From Cavenderia fasciculata (taxonomy: Eukaryota > Evosea > Eumycetozoa > Acytosteliales > Cavenderiaceae), in assembly GCF_000203815.1 (NCBI RefSeq), contig NW_004457737.1, positions 1,550,001-1,614,000 on the forward strand: a stretch of 64,000 bases of DNA. The letters run 5' to 3'. Position 1 is the stretch's first letter. The number at the start of each line of letters is the position of its first letter. This document shows positions 36,223 to 46,976 of the stretch, in pieces. The position numbers and the translations under genes were made by a program. Under the pieces are notes generated by a model. It searched no databases and had not been told where the DNA came from. It worked only from the letters and a program-made list of their open reading frames with translations.

Positions 36223-36436
36223 AACAGTTGTGGATGAAAAGGAAAAATTAGAAAAATTAAAGGAAACTATTATCGAACAAGAAAGCAAGGAAGAACAAGA
36301 AGAACAAAAACTAAAAAAAGAAGAGGAACAAGATGGTAAAGGAGATGATCTGGAAGAACAAGAAGATGACCAAGATAGAGGTAGAGGAGAAAATGCAGAA
36401 GAAGCTAAAAGAGCTATTAAAAGAAGAAAGAATTAA
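35307..36436 (+). CDS. Ribonuclease H2 subunit C
   Basis: Three exons (35307-35511, 35576-35853, 35921-36436) give 332 residues. Residues 45-170 carry the RNase H2C signature: HLLPCSIGHNGYANV near the start, SLRGRKLLGKQLNIPDDYQG (matching FRGRxLxGxxVxxPxGxxG), then NFTYWNRETKP and LKWISIAQH. RNASEH2C pairs with RNASEH2B to support the catalytic A subunit, which removes ribonucleotides from DNA and resolves RNA:DNA hybrids in the nucleus. Residues beyond about 170 form an extension of Thr and Asn runs and Lys/Glu charged blocks ending RRKN. That extension roughly doubles the usual length of the subunit. Confidence 0.88.
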
Positions 36437-36594
36437 ATAATATTTTAATTAAAACTTATTTGGTTTGATGTGTACAAAAGTAATAATGGAAACAAGTATT
36501 GATATTGATGGCGGGTATTATTATTTAAAGATATACCCATTTTCGAACCAACATTTTTACTACTATGCATTTATTGTTGTTGTTGTATTCCTAT

Positions 36595-36623
<29 letters not shown>

Positions 36624-36625
<2 letters not shown>

Positions 36626-39292
36626 AGAGAGTTTCTAAAATATCCAATAATACTCTTTTTTGTTGGAATACTTTTAAATGGGGCATGATTGCAGAATGAA
36701 AGAAATCATCGTCACCAATGGTACATGCAACAATACTTCTACTATTTCGATGTGTTTGTAAAAAACTATATAAAATATATAATTAATAATTATTTAGACA
36801 ATCTCTTGAAACCTAACCTTTTATAAAGGATACATACTTTTTAAAGAATAAAGGTGATTTAAGGAATGAAGATACAAGTATTTTAATTTGTTGTAAAATT
36901 TCACTTGATTGACCTTCTCGAATTCCTGCCAATACCTTTAATAGTGTATTAAACTCTTCGTTGGCAGCTGGTTGGACAATAGTTGGATGAAGATTATCCT
37001 TACTTGGTCTCAAAAATTGAAAATATTTCTCTAGTATTGGTACAGCCAAAAGGAAATCCTCTATAAACAACAACAAAAATAGATTGATTAGTATATGATA
37101 ATAATATCATTTGTGATACTTCTCTTTAATAATTTAGTTACATACTTTCATATTGAGATGGAGGTTGAATACCATGTCTAATCCATATTTTAGCTGTTTG
37201 AACATTTGGTGATGCAAGTATTGGTGATAATCCATAGAAATTATTAATTTCACTATTTGCACCAGCCTCTAATAATAAACTAACTATATAGATTTTAGAA
37301 TCTTCTGATGCTTTCTATAAATATATAAATATATTAAAAAGTAAGTAAACATCCAACATATTGGTTTGAGGGAAACACTTACAAACAATGCTGTATTACC
37401 ATTTAAATATCTTTTGTTTAATGATTTTAATCTTGATTGAAAAAAGAAAAGAGAATTATGATAAATATGATATGTATAATAAAGGTTACTAATATACGAT
37501 CGATAGTACATACGATATTGATTTTAATTTATCTCTAAGAGAAACTATATCATTTGTTTTTACAATGGTCCAAAGATTTAAAGCTTTAACTCGAAGTATT
37601 GAATTGGGAGGGATTTGGACATTATTTAAATATTGGTGTACTATCAACTTTTCCAATGTATTACAATTTGTTTCTACCAAGTCTTGGATGGCTGTTTGGT
37701 AGTTTTCTTGATGTATGATATTCTTGCAATAACAGTCAATGTTTAGATGTTTTAAAGATGGTTTGATCTTTTTGTAGATACTCAATCCGAGTAGTCCGTA
37801 TATAAGTTGGTGTGAACATGCCACAGAGACACGCTCTAAATTACGACTGAGGATGTCTACCATTAGGTTGGGACCAAGATTATTGTTTTGAGCTATATTT
37901 AGATGTTTGAGACTCGGTGCAGACAGTGCCAACTTTATATCCCTCTCTTCCAACGAACACTTTTCCAATGACAATGATGTCAAAGTTGTACAATGGGCTG
38001 CAAGTTTTCGAATGACATCTCGATTCACAACCCAACTAAAATTAAAATTCAATGTTGTTACTTGTGATCCGTGTGATGTTAGAATCCTACCAACTTGAAA
38101 CTCTGAAAAATTATTTACAAATTCAAATGACATATCTTTCCAAAATGGACAATAAACAATAAACCTATTTAAAAATCTGAAAAAGAAATAGAATATTAAT
38201 ATCAAAAGGTTGTATGATTGATTGATTGATTGATTGATTCCCCTATCTTGTTACCTTGAAACATATGAAGTTCGAATTAAATCTGGAATACCAAGATTTG
38301 ATATAATATTAAATAATAATTCATTTGGTAGATCGAGTAATGATACCTTTGGAAGCATAGCAATATTAAAAGAAAACATCTTTTTCTTTTTATCTATATG
38401 CATACCATCATCTTCATCACTACTACTATTTCTTTTTGTAGTAGTATATCCATTACCAATATTATTTACAAAATCACTATCTATATCCATTAATATTCCC
38501 ATTGCATCGTCTAACAAATCATGTTTTCTTTTTGATAATAGTTTATCATTTGATGATGTTGATGATGTCGAGGTAGTTGTTATAATACTCGATGTTGATT
38601 GTTTGTCATCATCCATCATTGCCATTGCCATTTCTCTTTTCATTCTATTTAACCATTGTCTTATTAATGTTTGATCATAATATTCTTTATTTGACCATAT
38701 CTCTAATAATTTAATGAATTTTGGCTATATAAATCCATTATTCACAAACAAACAATCCAAGTTTTAATAAATCATCAAATCATCATCCAAATAACAATCA
38801 TAATAATAATAATAATAATAATACATACACATTGTTCCTCTGGAATCATAGTCATTATCTTTTTCTCGTGTAGTTCCAAAAACTCTGTTACCTTGTCTTT
38901 AAACTTGTCAATAGTATCACTATAACCAAAAAGTAAAAAGATTAATATTAGTTCTGACAAGACTTTAAGAGTAGATAGATAGATATATTGTACATACCCA
39001 TTCTTACTATGAGATAAATCCTTCATAAACAAATCAACAGCATACAATGCATTTAATATATGTTCATTTTGACAATACCTAATCGTTGACTCTATCGATT
39101 TGATATAGTAATCTATAAACTATTACGTAAATGAACGTGTCAATAGCTGCTATTGTGTGTAGTGATAATAACATAGGTTACCTTTTCATTTTGTTTACAA
39201 TGATCAACCAGTGATGTAGACAATGATTTCAATCTGTGTACCGATAGTTTACTATCTTTTACAATCGATTGTAATTCTTCTCTCCAACCCAT
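36624..39292 (-). CDS. CID / F-box / LRR / ankyrin multidomain protein
   Basis: Nine exons (39292-39182, 39119-38998, 38919-38829, 38724-38255, 38176-37514, 37431-37383, 37314-37146, 37060-36838, 36765-36624) join without a frame break to 679 residues. Residues 1-135 resemble the CTD-interacting (CID/RPR) fold of mRNA-processing factors (LNALYAVDLFMKDLSH, CPKFIKLLEIWSNKEYYD). An acidic/Ser linker follows. An F-box begins near residue 225 (VSLLDLPNELLFNIISNLGI, then SRFLNRF). Leucine-rich repeats run to about 470 (LTSLSLEKCSLEE, LKHLNIAQNN). Ankyrin-like helices follow (LNGNTALFKAS, IVSLLLEAGANSE, YGLSPI), and a final helical region completes the chain. An SCF substrate adaptor that reads RNA polymerase II CTD is inferred only from the domain names. 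Confidence 0.8.
38217..38239. repeat. GATT tract in intron 4 of the CID/F-box gene
   Basis: About six GATT units lie inside the intron between exons 4 and 5, close to the donor site. It is the same unit as at 302-337. Confidence 0.85.
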
Positions 39293-40041
39293 TGTTATTG
39301 TTGTTGTGTTTACAACTATTGTTGTGACTGTTGCTGTACAGTAGTAGTAGTAGTAGTATCACTCTCTTTCTATTCCTATTCTTCTTCTTCTCTTGTTATC
39401 GGGTTGTATCGTCGTCGTCGGTAATAACTTCATTCAGTTGTCGCGCTCTTTCTCTCCCGCCCGATCTTTCTTTTAAATTATGAGTATCAATAATAAGACA
39501 TTTGTAGTCAACTACTTTTTTGTCTCTCAAGTGCATTTCTTTTAAAAACTCATCATTCACATCCATTCATACATCCATTCATACGAGCAAATAACAAGGA
39601 AATAATTATCAATGCCCTAACCTAAAAGTTGTTTACTGCATTGATCACAATATACAAAAAAAAAAGAATAATGGATGACCGACGAACAGTCGTATCGTAG
39701 TAATCATCATATCATACATATATTATATTATTATTATTATTATTACTCAATGTAGATCTACTGAAGTTATACATTTTATCAATTATGTAATATAGAAAGA
39801 AAAGTGGTTGTTAGTTAGAGGTTTCAATACTTTGTCACTCTTTCTTCATTTTGATTAGTTGGGCTTTGTATCGGGTGATGATTTGAGCAGCAGGCGTTTA
39901 TTTCATATATATTTTCACCAATTTTGCACGATTTTTTTAGTTTTTTCGGCACACTGCTCACAGAGACAGACTCGACAGACCTATCACCTGAAGAGCGTTC
40001 ATCGTAACTTTACCTGTCACGACCCTCGCTCAGATACAAAA
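39293..40041. other. Divergent intergenic region
   Basis: Shared upstream region of the CID/F-box gene (-) and eL43 (+). It holds CAG/GTA trinucleotide runs (near 39340), a GTC repeat (39410-39420) and a GC-rich patch ctcccgcccgatc (near 39455). A G/C-richer leader with short inverted words lies just upstream of the eL43 start. No RNA gene was recognised. Confidence 0.5.
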
Positions 40042-40441
40042 ATGGTACATTTTTAATTTATCCATATAACTATCAGCATACCATCTGTGTTTAATACTTA
40101 CTCTTTCATCTAATCATCATGATACAATAACCTATTACTCCCTACTATTATTATTACTATGCTTACAGGCCAAGAGAACCAAAAAAGTTGGAATTGTTGG
40201 AAAGTACGGTACCAGATATGGTGCTTCTTTAAGAAAGCAAATCAAGAAGATTGAAATCACCCAACACGCTACCTACACCTGTTCATTCTGTGGTAAGGAC
40301 TCCGTCAAGAGAACCTGCGTTGGTATCTGGAGCTGTTCTGGTTGCAGACGTACCCTCGCTGGTGGTGCTTGGACTGTCAGCACTGCTGCTGGTGCCACCG
40401 TCAGATCTACCATCCGTCGTCTTCGTGAACTCAACCAATAA
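40042..40441 (+). CDS. rpl37A: 60S ribosomal protein eL43 (L37a)
   Basis: The ATG (40042-40044) is alone on exon 1; the intron starts immediately (GTACAT), and exon 2 runs 40169-40441, giving 91 residues. The sequence starts [20 protein letters not shown] and contains the zinc ribbon C-x2-C-x14-C-x2-C (CSFC to CSGC) with TVGIW-like CVGIWSC, then the conserved GGAW and TIRRLREL end. Length and motifs match eL43, a small subunit of the large ribosomal subunit. Codon use is GC-richer and more uniform than its neighbours, as expected for a highly expressed gene. A start codon split from the rest is common for dictyostelid ribosomal genes. Confidence 0.97.
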
Positions 40442-40878
40442 GCGCGATAGAAGGAAATAAATCTGTGCAACACATTATAGAAATCATCATCATCCCATCA
40501 ATCGATTACTTTTTTGTTTAGAGGTTGATGTAATAATGCAATGCATTCTACTTTTGTATCTTAAATACTTTTTAGATTATAATCACTTCCCTACTACTAC
40601 TACTACTACTATTACCAACTATTACACCTATCAAACGCGCCAAAAAGGGTCAATGTTTCATCTATCCGATCGATTATACGTATTCCCTAATATTATTCCC
40701 GAATTAACAAATAGGATCATCTCGGTATAATTATTTAAATCAATATTAATGATTTTATTTCTTATTTAATTTATAAATTATTATTATTATTATTTTTGAA
40801 TCAATCTTATTGAATCCTCTATATATACCAAAAAATATTTGTTAGTTAGTTTTAAAAACTATAAATATGTATACTAGT
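40442..40878. other. Convergent intergenic region
   Basis: eL43 (+) and NECAP (-) end toward each other here. It contains a CTA run (about 40594-40610) and one GC-rich word aacgcgccaaaaagg (near 40633), similar to an E2F half-site but placed at 3' ends. No gene was seen. Confidence 0.5.
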
Positions 40879-42044
40879 TTAAAAGAAAGAAGTGGATGAT
40901 CCGAAATCGTTAGTGCCAAATGGATTATTATTGTTGTTATTAGATTGTTGTTGTTGTGGTTGTTGTTGTTGTTGGGCTGGTGGTCTTGATTTAGTTCCAC
41001 TTGGAGGTGGTGGAGAAAGAAGGAAACCACCGCCACTAGAAGCTCCAGCTGCTGGTTGTCCAAATGATGGTTTGCCAGCAGGTGGAGTATTGGTGGTTGG
41101 CGATGCTTTGTTGAATGGGATATGAATGGTTTGACCAGACTTTAGAGAATAATCAATCTTTGGTTGGTTATCATGTTGTTGTCTTGCCAATTCTGATTGT
41201 TTCTTATTTTTAACATAACTATAGTAATAATTTACAAATTAATATTAATATTAATATTAATATTTCATCATCCAAATCATTACTATATCATATGATTCAT
41301 ATTTCAGTCATACTTTTGTTGATCTTGTAAAGTAGCATTAAAATCAAAGGCATCACTACGATCTGTGAAACCCATACCAACTAATGCATGACGATCTGTG
41401 TTGTTTATAAATAATGATTTGGTTTGTTAGAACACCACTATTGATTGATTCTATGTTCTGTGTCAAGTCAACTGATTGTCTTTCTGATTGATACAAACCT
41501 CCATTTTTAATCTTGATTACAAAATAACGACTGCTATCGATGACAGGTTCGACGGCATTTGGTTCTACAGGACATTGAGCAAATATTTCACCATTTGGCT
41601 CTTCAAATTTGATAGTACACTTGTCTCCCTTGCCTATGATAACTAATCTACCTGACCATATATATGACTCTGGATCCCAATCTTGTGCTCTATTCACAAA
41701 CAGATAGTAGTATTGATTAGTCATTCATTCATTCATTCAAATCATCAATCATACTGCACAAAAATGAATCATTAACATACTTGTAACCAGCAGCATTTGG
41801 TCTTGGAGGAATTCTATATATAAAACAATTCCTTTTTGTATTAATAAAGTTTGTTCGTGATCTTCTTCATCCATCTCTCTCTCTCTCTCTCTCTCTCTTT
41901 ATCTATCTCTTTTTCTATCTATCTTTATCTTTAGTTCAATTTTAGAATGAAAATGATGACTTCAAACTTGAAATTAATTTTAAAATAAAATTTTACCTTA
42001 AAATCGCAAGAGGTTGACCACCTGACAGACATCATCATCAGCAT
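40879..42044 (-). CDS. NECAP (adaptin-ear-binding coat-associated protein)
   Basis: Five exons (42044-42022, 41813-41781, 41689-41499, 41395-41314, 41218-40879) give 222 residues. The NECAP PH-like domain is clear: SVRIPPRPNAAGYK, WDPESYIWSGRLVIIGKG, FAQCPVEPNAVEPV, SSRYFVIKIKNG, GMGFTDRSDAFDFN and DYSLKSGQTIHI all follow the family order. The C-terminal tail is Pro/Gln/Asn-rich with NPFG and ends SSTSFF, suited to adaptin-ear or coat binding. The family works with AP-2 in clathrin-mediated endocytosis. The N-terminus is odd: only seven residues (mostly Met) precede SVRIPPR, while other NECAPs have about 20. A neighbouring frame encodes a more family-like stretch (VLHADDDV), so an indel or missed exon is possible. 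Confidence 0.88.
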
Positions 42045-42503
42045 GCAGAACAGCAAACGTTGATGTATAATGTTGAACTATTCAATCAATCAAACAAACA
42101 ACCAAATCAAATCAAATCAATAAATGATTGATATAGAATATATATTTGCAAATCGGTCATTGTTGAGTAATGGATGAATCATTGTTGTTCACCACTTGTA
42201 TTCTATAATACTCGTCTAATCAAAATTAAAAGTATTTTGGTTAAAGGGTAAAGTGCGCAGGCAATATCGATTCATTTCATCGTAGATTGTCTCAAAGTCC
42301 AAAAACATTTCCACACTTTGGGATTTTTAAAGAGGAAGAAAAAGTTGTTTGCAACCTTTTGACGCAAAGCCCAAATTATCTTCCCATTTTTATTATAATC
42401 TAATTCATTCATAATTTATATATATATATATTTGTAAATATTTGTATTTGTATTTATATATTTGTTATATATATTATATTAGTTTAGTTTAGTAATAGTA
42501 ATA
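42045..42503. other. Divergent intergenic region
   Basis: Shared upstream region of NECAP (-) and the aegerolysin-like/SH3 gene (+). It contains a CAAT/CAAA repeat patch (42081-42122) and AT runs near 42419-42480. No gene was seen. Confidence 0.5.
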
Positions 42504-44854
42504 ATGGATCCATTAGAGGAATTAAGTAAATCATCAAGAAGTGTTAGAGTGTCAATTCACAACTCAACATCAAAGAGATTGATTTTAAAGTCACATCCTC
42601 TTATTTCGGGTCAATGGAAGGTTACTCCACCTGAAACTATACTCCCTTTGAGGTATGTATATATATAACTAGATATTTGTATACTCAGTATTTTAACACA
42701 AATCACATGTCTTGTTATTATCTATCTACTTTTTACTTTACTTTTTTCAATAGTACAATTGAATTTGGTACAGAATCAAGTAATTTACTTGGAAGTACAG
42801 AAGCAGGATCAATCTATCAGATTGAGGGATCATTGGAAGGACAAGGACAATTTGAATTCTATTGGAACAACCCATACTTTGGAAAGAGAGGATTCCGTCG
42901 TTTAGCATCACCAGGTTTTGAATGTGACTACAAGGTGATTGACACCAATACATGTGTACTTCGTTTTACCGTCAAAGAGATAGACTCTGGATTCCTCAAA
43001 GAGGTGGAGGACTTGGAGGGTGAAATCAAGACATTGTCGGGATTGATTGTCGAGAGTGACACCGCCTTGAAGGGCATGACCAAGATGATGCAAGTGTATC
43101 AATCGCAAAACGACACCAAGCAGGTCAAGTTGGTCGAAAACACCGTGCGTGAAAAGACCAAGCATCTTGAAGACCTGCGTCTCAAGAAGGAGTCGCTGGC
43201 CAAGGAGATAGAGACAATCAAGCGTCTCGAGAGCGACCCCAAGTTTATGGAGCAGAACCTCACCAAGATCCGTGAGGCTATCGACGGTGCCGTCAAGGCT
43301 CGTAAGGGTATGGAGCATATGCGCGAGGTCTATGACAAGCAAAAGGACATAAAGTCAATCGAAGGTCTCGACAAGCAGATCGAGGTCAAGAAGCGCGAGA
43401 CTGACGCACTGCGTAAACGCGAGCAAAAGGTCATCCAAAAGGTGATCGAGTTGAAAAAGGCATTGGGTATTGGTGCGACTGTCATCCCCAAGATCCGTCG
43501 TGTGCAAGCACTCTACGACTACACCAAAAACAGCGACGATGAGATTTCAATGGCAATTGGCGACATGATCGACGTCATCAACGACGAGAATCCCGAGTGG
43601 TTGGGTGGACAGCTCAACGGCCAAGTCGGATTCTTCCCTCGTTCATTTGTCAAGTTTTTGGAGGACACTACACCCGCACCAACCAACGCTGCTACAGGTG
43701 TTGCTGCTGCTGCATCAGATTCACAAGCTGCTGCTTCTGCTGCCGGTGCACCCGATCAAGAAGATTATACCAGTCTCTACCCCAAGGCACGTGTCGTATA
43801 TCCACATAATGCAACTGACGAGGGTGAGATTACACTCGTCGTCGGTGACACGATCACTGTCTACTCGTGGGAAGACGACTACTGGTGGGAGGGTGTATTG
43901 GGAGACAAGTCGGGATACTTCCCCTCGTCATGTGTCGACTGGATTGAACCAGAAGGTGAAATCACCGTTCAAGACAACTCTTACTCTTATTATGAAGAGA
44001 CTACATCTTCTGCTGAAGCAAATCCAGTTCCACCAACTCCAACCACTCCTCAACAACAACAAACATTACAACCAACAACAACAACAACCACTCCACAACT
44101 CAACAAGACTCCATCTGGAAATAAATTGACAACTCATCTCAATACCAATAATAGTAATAGCAATAACAATTCACAAAACAATTCACCATTGTCTAGTTCT
44201 CCAAATACTCCATCTCCACTTGTCAAGAAACAAGATGAACCAGTCAAGACTGCAACCCTCCACACTACACCAAAGAGAGAGTTACCAACTACTCCAGCAG
44301 TTGTCAAACCAACTCCAACTCCAGTCGTTCATACTCCAACTCCAACCCCAGTTGTTCATACCCCAGCACCAGTTGTACCTACCCCAACCCCAGTTGTTCA
44401 TACTCCAACACCAACTCCAGTTGTTCATACCCCAGCACCAGTTGTTCAAACTCCACCTGCTCTACCAATCAAGAACTCTCATTTACATACATCTACACCA
44501 ATCAATAACAACAACAACAACAACAACAATATTTCATTGGTTGGAGGATCATTTGATAAGATTCTTAAACCACTTTTAGAAGAACTTTCAAAACAATTGG
44601 TTGAAGCTCATCAAAAGGAAACTGCACAATTACATTCAAGAATTGCAGAACTTGAAAAAGAAGTACAATCTTTGAAAAATAATTCAACTTCCTCATCCTC
44701 TACATCATCAAATACTACAACTACTGCTACGACCACATCTATTCCATTCTCACATGTAAAACCACCATCCGCTTCACCAGGTACTATTAAACCAGCACCA
44801 ACTGTTACCTCTGTTGCATCTGTGGTTTCAAAAGCAACCATTATTAGAAAGTAA
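42504..44854 (+). CDS. Aegerolysin-like / coiled-coil / double SH3 protein
   Basis: Two exons, 42504-42652 and 42754-44854, give 749 residues. Residues 10-125 look like an aegerolysin-type beta-sandwich (SVRVSIHNSTSKRLILKS, ISGQW, FGTESSNLLGSTEAG, FYWNNPYFGKR). Two coiled-coil stretches (about 130-270) follow. Two SH3 domains come next: ALYDYTKNSDDEISMAIGD with GFFPRSFV at about 280-335, and VVYPHNATDEGEITLVVGD with GYFPSSCV at about 375-430. A Pro/Thr linker with repeated TPTPVVHTP units and a short C-terminal coiled coil end the chain. SH3 domains bind Pro-rich partners and the sandwich fold often binds lipids, so a membrane-cytoskeleton adaptor is likely (inference). Codon use in the middle is GC-rich, suggesting high expression. 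Confidence 0.8.
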
Positions 44855-45053
44855 AAGAGAGAAAAACAAAAAGCATTCCATCAGTCAACAACACAACATT
44901 TAACATATATTATAATTATATTATAATATCATATCAATCAATCAATCAATATATATATATATAAATTAATAGAAGAATATAAATAGATAGTATTTTGTAT
45001 TTTAGGATTTATACGCCGCCATAATCAATGATCATATGATTAATATTTCTTTA

Positions 45054-46557
45054 TTATTGATTATTTAATTTATTAAATTGTTGATCCAAGGTGTTGATTG
45101 GAATTTGATCAGATTGTGAATGATTCAACATATCTTTAATGCTGACAGTTTGGTTTTGTAGACTTTCTGAATTGACGACAATGACATATCTTGATTGATA
45201 ACGTCCAGATACACGTTTCAATTGTTTAGATATGTTTCCACCAGATAGTAGTTGATACTCGCTCGTCATGACATATTGATCGGCCTTTCTCAACGATCTG
45301 ACAATATCCAATGACTGTTGAGTGAGAGCTTCTTTTTGTTGATCATCAACAAGACCACTGTTGTTGGTGACTAGGAACAATGGTAATCGTTCCTTTGGAA
45401 CTACATTTTCACCAAGATTCAAAATCAATCTCTCCATTCCACATGCCCATCCAATCGATGGTAAAGCACCACCCTTGTAACCAAGTTGTTTTGCCAAACT
45501 ATCATATCTACCACCACCCAACAATGCCAATGGTGGTGATGCTGCTGCTGCTGCTGCTGAATCACCATTACTCTTTGTAACTACTTCAAATATAGTATGA
45601 CTATAATAATCTAATCCACGTACCAATCCTTGATCAATTTCATAATTTATATTTCCTTTTTCCAAATTTAAAAGTATATTTTTAAATCTAACATACAAAC
45701 AAATAATTAATATATAATATATATGATATATATATATATGATTACATTACTTACCTTTGATTACTATTTACATTTAAGAAATCTAAAATATTTGGTGCTT
45801 GTTGATTGATCAATCTATCATTTTCATCCTTTGAGTCTAGTATTCTTAAGAAATTACCACGTTCAAAACGTGTCTTGGAGTCTGCTGACAATTGATCCAA
45901 TCGACTTGCATAATATTCTTTAAGTGATTTGAGATAGTTTGATCTTGATTCTTCATCTCCCAATGAATTGATTTTTAACTATAGTAACCAAAAGGTTTTG
46001 TTAGTCACATAGGTAGGGTAGTTTTAGTTTATCTATCTATCTATCTATCGATGTATGTTTTGTTTTTTACATACTTGAATTTTAGATTGATCAATACCAA
46101 TTGAATCAAGAAATTGTAATGAAGTTTCAATTGATTCTACATCGGCAAGATAATGATCTTCACCTATGAGTTCACAACCCAATTGTTCAAATTGACGTTG
46201 ACGACCTCTTTGTGGTCGTTCATAACGAAACATTGGTCCAGCGTAAAAGAATCTTTGTGGTAGTTGAACAGTGTGATTGAAATCGTTGATAAAGGCACGC
46301 ATCAGTCCTGCAGTACCCTCGGGACGCAGACATGTCATTGAACCACCTTGATCTTTAAAGTTGTACATTTCCTTCATCACTATATCACTCTCTGTGCCAA
46401 CCGATCGTGTAAACAGTTCCAATGGTTCAATGATCGGTGTAGACATGTCTCTATAGCCATACTTGCCACACACCTTTCTACCAGTCTCTGTTATAAAGTT
46501 GTACAGTCTCTTTTGATCTGGGAATAGATCTACTGTTCCTCTAATTGATTTAATCAT
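45054..46557 (-). CDS. Histidyl-tRNA synthetase
   Basis: Three exons (46557-46075, 45978-45755, 45687-45054) give 446 residues. The class II catalytic core shows motif 1 around TPIIEPLELF, motif 2 FRYERPQRGRQRQFEQ, the histidine-specific GLVRGLDYYS loop and motif 3 around GWACGMERL. An anticodon-binding domain follows (about 350-440). The start MIKSIRGTVDLFP resembles bacterial HisS and lacks the WHEP or long N-terminal extensions of many cytosolic enzymes. An organellar enzyme of bacterial ancestry is possible, although no clear targeting peptide is seen. It charges tRNA-His. An Ala run is inserted before PPLALLGGGRYD. Confidence 0.93.
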
Positions 46558-46976
46558 CTTTGAAAAGAAAAGTATAGGTAATAATACTAATACTTTGTAA
46601 CAAAGTATATTATATTATCACGCACGATGTTTCAAAGATTTCGGAACATGCATTTTAATTTAAAAAATTGAGTTGCATTATCTGATTTGATCAAAAAAAA
46701 AGAGGATTATTGGATAAAAAAGTTTAATAATAGATTCTTGCAAAAAGATCAACTTTAAAACCTCTCTCTCTTCTTTGTTTGCGACCAAACACTGGTTGTG
46801 TGTTGATTGATTGATTGGTGATTTTTTTTAAAACAATGGGTAGGTGTGTGAGAGTTGTTGTTGTTCACTTCAATTGGTTTAGATCATCACTACCTACATC
46901 ATACATAGATATATATATAGAGATAAAGATAAAGATATTTTAGTGGTGTATATCTAGAAAGAAGATAGGTAGATAG
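46558..46976. other. Divergent intergenic region
   Basis: Shared upstream region of HisRS (-) and the desaturase (+). A/T runs, a GATT patch (46802-46820) and a GATA/AAAGAT run before 46977. No gene was seen. Confidence 0.5.

Noticed and set aside
40633-40648. E2F-like word aacgcgccaaaaagg
   Set aside because: It lies between two converging 3' ends, not upstream of a gene, so a promoter role is unlikely.
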